64,000 nt of DNA from CAZEWZ01 sp964516765 (GTDB taxonomy: Bacteria; Bacteroidota; Bacteroidia; Flavobacteriales; UBA7430). How positions within the stretch are numbered: the stretch's first letter is position 1; each line of letters begins with the position of its first letter. This document shows positions 35,185-44,564 of this stretch, one piece after another. Position numbers and translations under genes: made by a program. Where the stretch lies: the NCBI GenBank assembly GCA_964516765.1, contig CAZEWZ010000003.1, positions 1-64,000 of the forward strand. The letters run 5' to 3'. A model generated the notes under the pieces. That model searched no databases, was not told the origin of the DNA, and worked only from the letters and a program-made list of their open reading frames with translations.

Positions 35185-36348
35185 ATGAAGTCAGTTTTTA
35201 TTATTGTTCTTTTCTTTTCTTATTCTTTTTTATCAGCTCAAAATTATGTGCATCAAGTATTAATTTTAAATGAGGGAGTATATGACTATGAATCGCCAGT
35301 TTCTGTTGGTTCATATGATCCCCTTACTGAAAATTATACTACAGTTGTTGAAATTGATAGTTCTCGATTTGCTTCAGATTTAATAATTGATAGTGCTTTC
35401 TTTTATGTGGCAGCTGACAATAAAATTTTAAAGTACCACCTTGACTCTTATGAGTTATTAGCTGAAGTTGATTTGGAAGGTGTTAGAAAGCTTGCTGTTC
35501 ACGAAGATTATTTGTTTGTTTCAAGAGGCGAGTTCACTTCGTTGAATTCTTATTTACAAATTTTTAACAAATCTGATTTATCTTTTGTTTCAGAATTAGA
35601 TACCTTAAATGGTCCCAAAGTTTCAACCGAATGTTTAATTGTTAACAATGACTTTGTTTATGTTGGAATTAATAATGGATTTGAATCGGATAATCAAGAA
35701 GGTCTCGTTGGCGTTATTAATGCTAATACATTCGAATATATCTCAGAAATTGATTTAGGTGATGATGGCAAGAATCCAGACAATATGATGCTCTATGAAA
35801 ATCATTTATATACTGTTAACAACAAAGATTGGACTGGATCATCTATTTCTCAAATTAATCTAGAATCTGGTCTGGCTGTTACTAAAAATATTTCAGCTGC
35901 ACCAACCGGATGTGGTACCTCATGTCTCCGATCGGGTAAAATTATATATCAAATCTCTCAAGATGTTAAACTTTTTCAGTGGAATCCTGAATTATTTCAA
36001 GATGAAGATAATTCTTTAGAAATAGGATCGTTTGATAATTTTTATGAGCTTGCTGAAGATCAAACAAATCTAAAGTTTTATGCTAGTTCAACAGATTATG
36101 CTACCTACGGTAATATTCAAATTTATGATGAAAACTATAATTTAGAATCTACTTTTACAACTGGAATCTCTCCTGGGACCATTGTATTTGATGTCAGACA
36201 ATCTGTGAGTTTGGAAGAGTTAGAAAATCAAAATATATCGACGGAAAGTTCTGTATTAGATATTTTAGGTAGAGAATACAAAGCCGGAGATTTTCGACCT
36301 GCAGGGATTTATATTGTAAATGGACAGAAGGTATACTTAAGTAAGTGA
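35185..36348 (+). CDS. Secreted YncE-like beta-propeller protein with T9SS-type C-terminus
   Basis: ATG 35185 gives 387 residues with a signal peptide ending in F-L-S-A-Q. The body shows repeated beta-sheet blades of the YncE/DUF5074 type (D-L-I-I-D-S-A-F-F-Y-V-A, L-A-V-H-E-D-Y-L-F-V-S, D-N-M-M-L-Y-E-N-H-L-Y). The last 30 residues, V-L-D-I-L-G-R-E then P-A-G-I-Y-I-V-N-G-Q-K-V, resemble a short type A sorting signal for type IX secretion. The longer frame from 35134 overlaps the upstream gene and lacks a signal peptide. It is probably co-transcribed with the DUF6580 gene. Confidence 0.78.
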   Translation: MKSVFIIVLFFSYSFLSAQNYVHQVLILNEGVYDYESPVSVGSYDPLTENYTTVVEIDSSRFASDLIIDSAFFYVAADNKILKYHLDSYELLAEVDLEGVRKLAVHEDYLFVSRGEFTSLNSYLQIFNKSDLSFVSELDTLNGPKVSTECLIVNNDFVYVGINNGFESDNQEGLVGVINANTFEYISEIDLGDDGKNPDNMMLYENHLYTVNNKDWTGSSISQINLESGLAVTKNISAAPTGCGTSCLRSGKIIYQISQDVKLFQWNPELFQDEDNSLEIGSFDNFYELAEDQTNLKFYASSTDYATYGNIQIYDENYNLESTFTTGISPGTIVFDVRQSVSLEELENQNISTESSVLDILGREYKAGDFRPAGIYIVNGQKVYLSK

Positions 36349-36381
36349 TTACCTTAAGTTAGTCTACTAAATGATGTGCTT

Positions 36382-37932
36382 TTAGAGTGCATTTTGTATT
36401 GCCTCCGCGCATCTTTCGCCATCAATAGCAGCAGAAACAATTCCTCCTGCATATCCGGCCCCTTCCCCACATGGATAGAGATTGTAAACCTGAGGGTGAG
36501 AAAGAAGTAGTTCATCTCTAGGAATTCTTACTGGAGATGAGGTTCTTGATTCTACTCCCAATATATTGGCTTCATTTGTGAAATATCCGTTCATTTTACG
36601 GCCAAAAGCCCTAAATCCTTGTTGAAGTCTAGATCCAATCATTTCTGGTAATAAATCGTGTAAGGGAGCTGAATTCACCCCAGGAATATAAGAGCAGTCA
36701 TTTAGCGTAGGGGAAAGTTTCCCATTTACAAAATCAACCATTCTTTGTGCAGGGGCTGCTTGGCTTTTACCTCCAGCTTGCCAGGCCATTTTTTCCATAT
36801 CCTCTTGAAATCTTAGTCCTGCAAGATTTCTATATTTTTTATATTCTTTCAGTTCATCAGGTTCAATAGCCACTACCATTCCTGAGTTGGCGTATCTTGA
36901 GCTTCTGGTCGAGGCCGACATTCCGTTCAACACAACCTCTCCCGGCTTTGTTGCTGAAGGAACAATGTGACCTCCAGGACACATACAGAAAGAGAAGACT
37001 CCTTTTCCATTTACCTGTTGAACAAATTTATAGGCCGCTGCTGGTAAGTACCTGCTTCTTTTATCACACCGGTATTGAGCTTGATCGATAATGGGTTGGG
37101 GGTGCTCAATTCGAACACCTAGTGCAAATGATTTTGCTTCAATTTCTAGCCTATGACGGTCAAGTAAATGAAAAATGTCTCTAGCCGAATGGCCCGTTGC
37201 TAAAATAACGGAATGCCCTGATATTATATTTCCTCTATGATCGATCACCCCTAAAATTTTTTTCTCTTTAAGGACCAAATCTTCAATACGACAATTAAAA
37301 TGGACCTCTCCACCCGCCTCTAAAATATTTTTTCGGATTTTTGCAATGATTTTAGGAAGTTTATTGGTCCCAATATGAGGATATGCATCAATCATAATAT
37401 CCTGAACAGCTCCATGGCTTACCAATATTTCTAGAATTCTTTGAACACTTCCTCGTTTCTTTGATCTAGTATATAATTTACCGTCTGAGTAGGTACCCGC
37501 TCCACCTTCCCCAAAACAATAATTGGAGTCTGGATTTACCTTGTGTTTATGAATAGCACCTAAATCTTTTCTTCTTTCAATCACATCATTACCTCTTTCT
37601 AAAATAATCGGCTTAAGCCCTAACTCTATCAATCGAAGAGCTGCAAATAGTCCAGCCGGACCAGATCCGACTATAACTACAGGTGTGCCATTTGAAACAT
37701 CTGCGTACTCTCTTTGGTAATTGTTTGGAATAGCTTTTTCTCCATCTGTAAATACAGTGAGCTTTAGGTGAACATTAATTTTTCGCGTGCGGGCATCAAT
37801 TGAACGCTTCATAATATGAATATCACTGATCAGAAGAGTATCTATATTTAGATACTTTGCAGCACTAAATTTGATACTTTCTTCTTGGCTGGCTCCTTTA
37901 GGGGATATACTGATGGTGATTTCTTTTTGCAT
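36382..37932 (-). CDS. FAD-dependent oxidoreductase (COG2509 family)
   Basis: A 516-residue flavoprotein. An N-terminal domain of about 85 residues precedes the Rossmann FAD motif V-V-I-V-G-S-G-P-A-G-L-F-A-A-L-R. Later marks are C-F-G-E-G-G-A-G-T-Y-S-D-G-K-L, the I-L-A-T-G-H-S-A-R-D block, C-M-C-P-G-G-H-I-V and the C-terminal P-C-G-E-G-A-G-Y-A-G-G-I-V-S-A-A. The substrate is unknown. The ATG at 37930-37932 is directly adjacent to the porT stop, so co-transcription with the porT-ubiE unit is likely. Confidence 0.9.
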   Translation of the reverse strand: MQKEITISISPKGASQEESIKFSAAKYLNIDTLLISDIHIMKRSIDARTRKINVHLKLTVFTDGEKAIPNNYQREYADVSNGTPVVIVGSGPAGLFAALRLIELGLKPIILERGNDVIERRKDLGAIHKHKVNPDSNYCFGEGGAGTYSDGKLYTRSKKRGSVQRILEILVSHGAVQDIMIDAYPHIGTNKLPKIIAKIRKNILEAGGEVHFNCRIEDLVLKEKKILGVIDHRGNIISGHSVILATGHSARDIFHLLDRHRLEIEAKSFALGVRIEHPQPIIDQAQYRCDKRSRYLPAAAYKFVQQVNGKGVFSFCMCPGGHIVPSATKPGEVVLNGMSASTRSSRYANSGMVVAIEPDELKEYKKYRNLAGLRFQEDMEKMAWQAGGKSQAAPAQRMVDFVNGKLSPTLNDCSYIPGVNSAPLHDLLPEMIGSRLQQGFRAFGRKMNGYFTNEANILGVESRTSSPVRIPRDELLLSHPQVYNLYPCGEGAGYAGGIVSAAIDGERCAEAIQNAL

Positions 37933-38631
37933 CTATTCGAAGGTCAGAGAAATTTGAATTCCTCGAGAGTAAAAAGCTTCTAGTGAATTTGTGAAAAGGG
38001 TTCCATCTTCCACAATTAAGTTTTTTAATCCATAAGAATACTTTATTTGCGGAGCAAATTTAAAGAATTCGAAGTAGAAGTCCCATCCTACGCCGACCTC
38101 AAGGGCTATATTCGTTTTATTAAGTTTGAAGATAGTTTCATCGATGACATCTTTTTCTGATGCCATATCAATTCCTATATTCGGCCCAAAGAAAACATAA
38201 ACCCGCTGATTATTGATTCGGTCTGCTCTATATTTAATATGAAAACTAGATTCTACGAACCAGGATTCAACATTTTTGTTTACTTCAGATGGACCATCAA
38301 AATTGGGTCGAAATCTATATTTTATATTTCGCTGTATGGTTTTAACAGTTAATATATGTCTAAAATTAAAATTTTTGTTTAAACGAATATCAGGTAGAAT
38401 GAAAGATACCCCAAGACCCAGGTCGTTCTCAGTTTCTATACTGAGGATATCTGGATTACTTCCAAAACCAGTTTGATATTCATTGACTAGATTGAAATAT
38501 CCAAAATCCAGTGCCATTCCAAAATGGAATTTCTTATAATCGTAATTACTCAATGAAATTATCTTTTGTTCCTGTGCCATTACGAAAGCTAAAGAGAAAA
38601 AGCATAGAGTAAAGAATAAATATTTTTTCAT
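37933..38631 (-). CDS. porT: PorT, type IX secretion / gliding outer-membrane protein
   Basis: A 232-residue outer-membrane beta-barrel with a signal peptide ending in V-M-A-Q. Alternating strands and a C-terminal phenylalanine (L-T-F-E) fit an eight-stranded barrel of the PorT/SprT type. PorT is required for type IX secretion in Porphyromonas and Flavobacterium. The gene starts inside the end of ubiE (four-base overlap), an ubiE-porT order I recall as conserved across the phylum. That synteny strengthens the call. Confidence 0.85.
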   Translation of the reverse strand: MKKYLFFTLCFFSLAFVMAQEQKIISLSNYDYKKFHFGMALDFGYFNLVNEYQTGFGSNPDILSIETENDLGLGVSFILPDIRLNKNFNFRHILTVKTIQRNIKYRFRPNFDGPSEVNKNVESWFVESSFHIKYRADRINNQRVYVFFGPNIGIDMASEKDVIDETIFKLNKTNIALEVGVGWDFYFEFFKFAPQIKYSYGLKNLIVEDGTLFTNSLEAFYSRGIQISLTFE

Positions 38632-39356
38632 TTTTCAGCTATATAAATACTTGCGATACCTAAAGATAAGGGGTAGTTTTTTGCCTTAGAATATCCACAT
38701 TTTTCAATGATGATATTTAGTTCCTTTCCAAAGGGAAATGCCCCTACTGATTCAGGTAGGTAGGAATAAGCAGAGTTGTCACTAGAAATTAATTTCCCTA
38801 GCATGGGTAAAATACATTTAAAATAGAAATTATAAAGTTGTTTAAAAGGAAATACGGTGGGACTAGAAAATTCCAATATATATAATTGCCCCCCTGGTTT
38901 TAATACTCTATTCATTTCAGATAAGCCAATTTCTAGATGTTCAAAATTTCTCACTCCAAAACTAACACAAACAGCATCAAAAGAATGGTCTTTAAAAGGC
39001 AGGTTCTCAGAGTCTGCTTCTATAAGTTTAATGAGTTGTTCATATCCTCTTTTTTTCATTTTTCTTTTTCCAACATCAAGCATCCCACTGGAGATATCGA
39101 TTCCCGTAATTTTTTTTGGTTTAGCTTTTAAAAGAGCAATAGCTAAATCTCCTGTTCCAGTAGCTACATCAAGTACTAGTTTAGGATTTTGTTTTTTTAC
39201 AAATTTAACTAGTTTTTTTCTCCAGTAAATGTCGATTCCCAGAGATAAAAAATGATTTAGGAAATCATAATTTTCAGAAATATTATTGAACATTTCTGCG
39301 ACTTGATTTTTTTTAGATTTGGAAGAATCTTTGTATGGCGTAACTTTTTGTTTCAA
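38628..39356 (-). CDS. ubiE: Demethylmenaquinone methyltransferase
   Basis: SAM-dependent C-methylation of demethylmenaquinone, the last step of menaquinone synthesis. The 242-residue protein has the family entry M-F-N-N-I-S-E-N-Y-D-F-L-N-H, SAM motif I L-D-V-A-T-G-T-G-D-L-A, D-I-S-S-G-M-L-D-V-G, and F-D-A-V-C-V-S-F-G-V-R-N-F. Menaquinone is the expected electron acceptor of the Nqr complex encoded at 5-11 kb. It overlaps porT by four bases. Confidence 0.97.
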   Translation of the reverse strand: MKQKVTPYKDSSKSKKNQVAEMFNNISENYDFLNHFLSLGIDIYWRKKLVKFVKKQNPKLVLDVATGTGDLAIALLKAKPKKITGIDISSGMLDVGKRKMKKRGYEQLIKLIEADSENLPFKDHSFDAVCVSFGVRNFEHLEIGLSEMNRVLKPGGQLYILEFSSPTVFPFKQLYNFYFKCILPMLGKLISSDNSAYSYLPESVGAFPFGKELNIIIEKCGYSKAKNYPLSLGIASIYIAEK

Positions 39357-39382
39357 GTTCTTTTTATTTCTTACAAAAGTAC

Positions 39383-41632
39383 TTACTTAATTTCTTTTTT
39401 ATTCATAGAGTTGACAAAAAGAATGTTACCAAGATTGTCATAGCCCTCAAAATAAGAAGTTCCTTCTTTTTCAAGAATTTTCTCATCAAAACCAATCAAT
39501 GTGAAGTCTGCGATCGACGATTGCGCATTGATGATCGATTTAAAGTCATGCTCGGCATCTTTTTCAATCAAACTAACATTGGAAGGCGATATAGGCAGCC
39601 GTCCAATTCGGATAAGGTCAAGTAATCTTTTCTTCTCTGCATCTATTGTTCCTTCTAAGAATATTGAGAATATTTTAATAGTCGCATTCTCCCATTCTTT
39701 GTGCCCTAGAAGTATGTATCCCAAAAGTATTTCTAAATTCGAATCTTGGTAGTCGTCCGCTGAGATCCAAATATGAATTTCTTTATTGTATCCATAAGAT
39801 TTAAAGGTACTACTAAGAATACATACATCTAGATTAGTTGCTTTCAATAGGTAATGATTCTTGATAATTTGTTCTAGTTTTTCTTTTTTACCTCTTTCAA
39901 ATTCAAGAATAATAAGGTTATGTCCTTTACCAGAGATGCTAGCCAACTGAATCACTTGTGCGATTGCTGACGTATAGGAAGGACTAATAATAGTGTCTAA
40001 ATACACCTTAGATTTTGACCCTTCTGCTAAATGATGGAGTTTAGATAGAGTTCTTTGTGAGGTAAGGTGAGATTCTTTATTCAAATAGCCTTCAATAAAA
40101 TGCATGTGTGTTCCAAAACCATATTTATGTGAAATCCAACGCATTAGGTCGAAGGTGTCTCTTTTTTCAAAAGTCACATTTGTGACACATATCGCAAAGG
40201 GTCTCCAATGATCGTCTGCACTATCATATTCTCTTTTACGAACAAAAATTTGAAGTTGTCGGCTCAGTTGAAATAGGACTCCTTTGAATAGTTTTATAAT
40301 ACCTCCTTGTGATGTATTATATTTGCTAATGTAGAAGTAGATGAATGACATAAATGAAACTGAAGCAAGCGCATACTTCGGATTCATCTTAAACATTAGC
40401 CAGAAAGAAAGAACCGCGCCCAAAAGAGAAATATACCAGCGTGATCGAAAGGTTGGTCGGTAAGATGGATCTGCGGAAAAATGTTCTAGTAAAGAAATTA
40501 AACAAATCGCGCTATAGGTAACCATAAAGAACATGGCTATGACTTCTGCGACTAAATTGATATCACCAATCACTACGAAAAAGAAAGCAATAGCACAGGA
40601 TACTATGGAAGCATTTAGCGGTTCAATAGTATTTGTTTTATTTTTGGATAGCCAGTTGTTTAATGTAAGAGTCGGGAATATTTTATCTACTCCTAGTGCT
40701 TGAAGTGTCCTGGGGGCTACCATAACAGAACCTAGAGCAGAAGAGATAGCAGCACAACCAAGACCAATCGGAATAATAGGTCCCCAAATTGCAATTCGGC
40801 TCATAATCAACTGATCTGAACCTAAATCTTCTAGAGAAGCAGACAGAACTAATTTTAGCGCGACTGCTACATAAACAATAATCCCCACAGCAGTTGCTAG
40901 TAGGGTCCCTTTTGGAATGGATTTTTTCGGGTCTTTCAAATCACCAGATAAACCTAGCCCCGCAGCAATTCCTGTAAAGGCTGGAAAAATAATTGTAAAG
41001 ACATAAAAAAAGGAGTCTGGGTTTCCAATAGAAGAAATAAAATCGACGTCTGCAATGTTGTGACCTTCAATTGGTTTTCCCATGAAGAACATGACTAGTG
41101 AGGCAAATAGAATGGCGACAACATAATATAGAAGGTTCATCCCAATGTTTGCTCCTTTTGTCAGCATTAAAATACTCAAGAATATCATCATGATAATCCC
41201 GATAAGTTTTTTATTTAGTATCCAGAAGCTGAAGGGTTCTAGGATTGGATAAACTTCAAGAAGATACTCTGAAAATGGCATAAATGCTTCTGCAAACGCA
41301 ATCACATAAAAAGCAACACTAATGGCTTGTGATAAAAATAAAGCAATTCCAATCGCCGCACCAATATTTAATCCAAAAGACCTAGATATAATATAATAAG
41401 CTCCACCTCCTTGTACTTTTCTATTAGTTGCGATTTCAGCGACAGCTAAAGCAGTGGGAATAGTAACTAGGTGACCAATAATTATGATTGCAATAGCACC
41501 AATAAATCCAGTATGAGCTACCGCATATCCAAATCTTAAATATAAGACCGCTCCCAATATAGTAGAAATTGCCGTCATAAATACTGGAGCAGTTCCGAAA
41601 TTTGCTTTTTGTTTTAGAAGAGTATCTGACAT
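39383..41632 (-). CDS. SLC12-like cation-chloride cotransporter / APC family permease
   Basis: A 749-residue secondary transporter. The N-terminal 430 residues hold about 12 helices, beginning with T-I-L-G-A-V-L-Y-L-R-F-G-Y and A-E-I-A-T-N-R-K-V-Q-G-G-G-A-Y-Y-I-I-S-R, the APC-fold unwound helix motifs typical of cation-chloride cotransporters. The C-terminal ~300 residues form a soluble domain like the SLC12 tail. It may move potassium, sodium and chloride, or amino acids; the ion set cannot be read from sequence. A TrkH potassium gene lies just upstream on the same strand, which favours an ion role. Confidence 0.85.
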   Translation of the reverse strand: MSDTLLKQKANFGTAPVFMTAISTILGAVLYLRFGYAVAHTGFIGAIAIIIIGHLVTIPTALAVAEIATNRKVQGGGAYYIISRSFGLNIGAAIGIALFLSQAISVAFYVIAFAEAFMPFSEYLLEVYPILEPFSFWILNKKLIGIIMMIFLSILMLTKGANIGMNLLYYVVAILFASLVMFFMGKPIEGHNIADVDFISSIGNPDSFFYVFTIIFPAFTGIAAGLGLSGDLKDPKKSIPKGTLLATAVGIIVYVAVALKLVLSASLEDLGSDQLIMSRIAIWGPIIPIGLGCAAISSALGSVMVAPRTLQALGVDKIFPTLTLNNWLSKNKTNTIEPLNASIVSCAIAFFFVVIGDINLVAEVIAMFFMVTYSAICLISLLEHFSADPSYRPTFRSRWYISLLGAVLSFWLMFKMNPKYALASVSFMSFIYFYISKYNTSQGGIIKLFKGVLFQLSRQLQIFVRKREYDSADDHWRPFAICVTNVTFEKRDTFDLMRWISHKYGFGTHMHFIEGYLNKESHLTSQRTLSKLHHLAEGSKSKVYLDTIISPSYTSAIAQVIQLASISGKGHNLIILEFERGKKEKLEQIIKNHYLLKATNLDVCILSSTFKSYGYNKEIHIWISADDYQDSNLEILLGYILLGHKEWENATIKIFSIFLEGTIDAEKKRLLDLIRIGRLPISPSNVSLIEKDAEHDFKSIINAQSSIADFTLIGFDEKILEKEGTSYFEGYDNLGNILFVNSMNKKEIK

Positions 41633-41714
41633 AGAATAAAATTAATGTGAATTTACTAATATAAACAATTTGTCTTAAGTCAAATTATTTATAATCAAGC
41701 TTTGGTATGTGAAA

Positions 41715-43526
41715 TTACCCTACGGTGATATGTGCTTTTGGATATTCGTAATTATTGGTTTTCACCTTAGTACTCAGAGCGAAGGCAAGAGTAAGTGTCC
41801 CAATTCGTCCTACAAACATACAAATCATAATGACTATTTTTCCTGCTAAGGATAATTCTGTGGTTATTCCTGTTGTTAGTCCTACAGTAGAAAAGGCAGA
41901 TACGGTTTCAAAGGTGATAGCCATAATTCCCAAACCTCCGTCAGTAATACTAAGGATAAAAATAGAGATAAATATAAATCCAGTAGAGAACAAAAAAATA
42001 GAAAATGCTTTGTGCAGCAGGTCGGAAGAAATAGATCTTCCTCCAATCTCAATTTTTTTATTTCCGCGAATAGTATTAATAGCAGAATAAATAATTAGAG
42101 TGAAAGTAGAGGTTTTGATTCCTCCTCCTGTAGATCCAGGGGAAGCACCAATAAACATTAGGAAAATAAATATAATTAGCATGGGAATCCCAATAGAAGA
42201 AAAGTCTACGGTATTAAACCCCGCAGTTCGTGCGCTAATAGATTGAAAAAGAGAAGTAACGAATTGCCCTTTCATACTCATACCATTCAAACTATTTTCT
42301 TGTTCAAGGACAAAAAACGTGCATGCCCCAAGGGCCACCAGAAATAAGGAAGTGTAGAAAGAAATTTTGGTACTCAATTTCAGACTTTTCCTTGGCGAAT
42401 TTAGCCATTTTAGAATCCTTTTTCGATCAAATATTTCTGAAATTACTGGAAAGCCAATTCCCCCAATAAATATTAGTCCTGCAATGATTAAGTGAATATT
42501 GTAGGATGAATTCAGCGTATATTGATTCATTCCATCTGAAAATAAAGAGAAGCCAGCATTATTAAAAGCAGATATTGAATGAAAAAGAGAATAAAATAAA
42601 GGGTCTTTCATTTGATTAAATTCAGGGCTTTGGTTCCAGTTATAATAAAGTAGAATCGCTCCAATAATTTCCATAAAAAGACTGAAAAAGAAAATCTTTC
42701 TCACTAAGCCTTTGCTGCTAAATAAGGAATCTGAACTTAAGTTTTCATGAATAATAGACTGGTGTTTGATTCCCAAACCTTTTCGTGAGAATACGGCAAA
42801 CAAAGTTGCAAAAGAAATAATGTTTAAACCGCCTAATTGAATTAATAACATCAAAATAATGTGACCTTTTTGAGTAAAGTAAGTGGCTGTATCAAGAACA
42901 ATTAATCCTGTCACACAGCTGGCACTTAACGAAGTGAAAAACGCATCAAAGAATGATATTGAATTTCTACTGTAAGTCATCTCAGGCATAATTAATAATC
43001 CTGTTCCTGTCAAGATTAGTAGTATAAATGAACTAATTAGTAGCTGTGGGGGAGTCAATCGAATGGCTGTAATTTTTGGGCTCGCTTTACCCAATTCAAT
43101 CCCCACTAAAATAAAGAAATAAGATTGAATGAATACAGTGTAGAAATTCTCTAGGTTATGAAGGTTGAGCCATGAGCCTATAAAGTTGAGTAAAGAATGC
43201 TCCATCAGCCAGCCACAAAAACTGTTTATGACAATGAGGCACAAGAAGAGAAATTCTATCCAACTTTCTTTCATGAACCTAATTGGATTATAGCTGTATA
43301 TAATGCTCGAAATATATTTTAAAATATAGAAAACAAAGCTTGCTTTTACGACCAATAATATCCATGCTTTTGTATGTGGTTCCAGTGCAAACCCATACTG
43401 GTATACAAATAAACATAGTACAAAGAAAGCAATTGCAAAACTACCAAATTTAAATAAATTGAGCACTCTATCTTTACTCTCGTATAGGGCTAGATTAATC
43501 TTTTCACGTAAGGAGTTTATGGACAT
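41715..43526 (-). CDS. Potassium uptake channel subunit, TrkH/KtrB family
   Basis: A 603-residue membrane protein. The four-fold M1-P-M2 repeat of the Trk/Ktr family occupies residues about 170-590. Selectivity-filter segments are visible as S-A-S-C-V-T-G-L, S-A-F-N-N-A-G-F, S-A-R-T-A-G-F-N-T and S-A-F-S-T-V-G-L-T. About 160 extra N-terminal residues add four or five helices, a feature of many Bacteroidota members. The cytosolic partner TrkA/KtrA is not in the window. The conserved G-A-S-P-G-S-T-G-G-G-I-K-T loop is intact. Confidence 0.93.
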   Translation of the reverse strand: MSINSLREKINLALYESKDRVLNLFKFGSFAIAFFVLCLFVYQYGFALEPHTKAWILLVVKASFVFYILKYISSIIYSYNPIRFMKESWIEFLFLCLIVINSFCGWLMEHSLLNFIGSWLNLHNLENFYTVFIQSYFFILVGIELGKASPKITAIRLTPPQLLISSFILLILTGTGLLIMPEMTYSRNSISFFDAFFTSLSASCVTGLIVLDTATYFTQKGHIILMLLIQLGGLNIISFATLFAVFSRKGLGIKHQSIIHENLSSDSLFSSKGLVRKIFFFSLFMEIIGAILLYYNWNQSPEFNQMKDPLFYSLFHSISAFNNAGFSLFSDGMNQYTLNSSYNIHLIIAGLIFIGGIGFPVISEIFDRKRILKWLNSPRKSLKLSTKISFYTSLFLVALGACTFFVLEQENSLNGMSMKGQFVTSLFQSISARTAGFNTVDFSSIGIPMLIIFIFLMFIGASPGSTGGGIKTSTFTLIIYSAINTIRGNKKIEIGGRSISSDLLHKAFSIFLFSTGFIFISIFILSITDGGLGIMAITFETVSAFSTVGLTTGITTELSLAGKIVIMICMFVGRIGTLTLAFALSTKVKTNNYEYPKAHITVG

Positions 43527-43539
43527 AATGCCTATGAGA

Positions 43540-44514
43540 TTATAGACTTGTTTGCATTAAATCTTTTTTAGAAATAGGAACCACTCCTACTTTTTCACAG
43601 ACAAGACCACCGGCTAAGTTAGCAATTCTCATCATTTGTTCACCATTCATTCCGGAGGCCAATGCAAGAGCCGCAACGGCAACAACAGAATCTCCTGCAC
43701 CTGAAACATCTCTAATGGTTCTTTGGTGCGCTGGTTCTGAGTAAGCTCGTTCTTGGTTTTGAAAATAGATTCCATTTTCAGAAAGTGTAAGTAATATACT
43801 CTTTGCTTGAATTTTTTCTATTAGATCCTCCACTTGTAAAAAAAGTTTTTTTTTGGATTTAAGATTAATATTAACTGCTAAACCTTCATTAATTTCTGTT
43901 ATGTTTGGTTTAAATATATCTACTCCTTTATAGCAGAAAAAGTTCTTTTTTTTTGGGTCTACAATCGTAGGAATATGATTTATCTTAGCTAGGTTCAGTA
44001 CTTTATTGATCAGTTTTTCTGAAAGAAAGCCCTTGTTATAATCCTCAAAGATAATTACATCAATATTTTGTTTGTCAATTAGTGTTTCTGCAAGATCAAA
44101 TATGCCAGAATCATTCAAATCATCAGTTTGTTCTTCATCAATTCTTAATATGTGATTTCCATCACTAATTACTCTTGTTTTTACAGTAGTTTTTCGGTTT
44201 TGACTTCTTACAATTCCGCGTTTGTTAATTTGATGGAAATCTAATAACTTAATAAGCTCATCTCCATACTTGTCTGTGCCGATACCAGAAAAAAGTATTG
44301 GTTCTGCACCCAATGAAAGTATATTTAGAGCCACATTAGCTGCACCACCCAAACGATTTTCTTTGTTAATAACATCTACCACAGGAACAGGAGCTTCGGG
44401 AGATGTTCTGTTAATTTCTCCCCACATATATGCATCAACCATGACATCTCCTACAATGAGAACTCGCTTGTTTTCAAATTCTTTTAGAATGTTTGTCATT
44501 GGATTCATAGGCAT
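43540..44514 (-). CDS. rfaE1: Heptose-7-phosphate kinase domain protein (RfaE1-type PfkB kinase)
   Basis: Phosphorylates D-glycero-manno-heptose 7-phosphate at C1 for lipopolysaccharide core synthesis. The 324 residues cover only the kinase domain of E. coli HldE. Motifs are V-G-D-V-M-V-D-A-Y-M-W-G, R-L-G-G-A-A-N-V-A, D-P-K-K, and the PfkB catalytic block R-D-V-S-G-A-G-D-S-V-V-A-V-A-A-L-A-L-A. The adenylyltransferase domain must be encoded elsewhere. Three close ATG codons offer alternative starts; the first is used here. Confidence 0.88.
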   Translation of the reverse strand: MPMNPMTNILKEFENKRVLIVGDVMVDAYMWGEINRTSPEAPVPVVDVINKENRLGGAANVALNILSLGAEPILFSGIGTDKYGDELIKLLDFHQINKRGIVRSQNRKTTVKTRVISDGNHILRIDEEQTDDLNDSGIFDLAETLIDKQNIDVIIFEDYNKGFLSEKLINKVLNLAKINHIPTIVDPKKKNFFCYKGVDIFKPNITEINEGLAVNINLKSKKKLFLQVEDLIEKIQAKSILLTLSENGIYFQNQERAYSEPAHQRTIRDVSGAGDSVVAVAALALASGMNGEQMMRIANLAGGLVCEKVGVVPISKKDLMQTSL

Positions 44515-44564
44515 GGAATGGTATTTTTAAAAATAATTAGCTTTAAAATAAATTCATTAAATGA

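Noticed and set aside
38857..39228. 123-codon plus-strand open frame
   Set aside because: Antisense shadow of ubiE.
43840..43862. A9-type homopolymer in the heptose kinase gene as a second slippage site
   Set aside because: The kinase frame continues unbroken on both sides and no alternative frame of interest opens.
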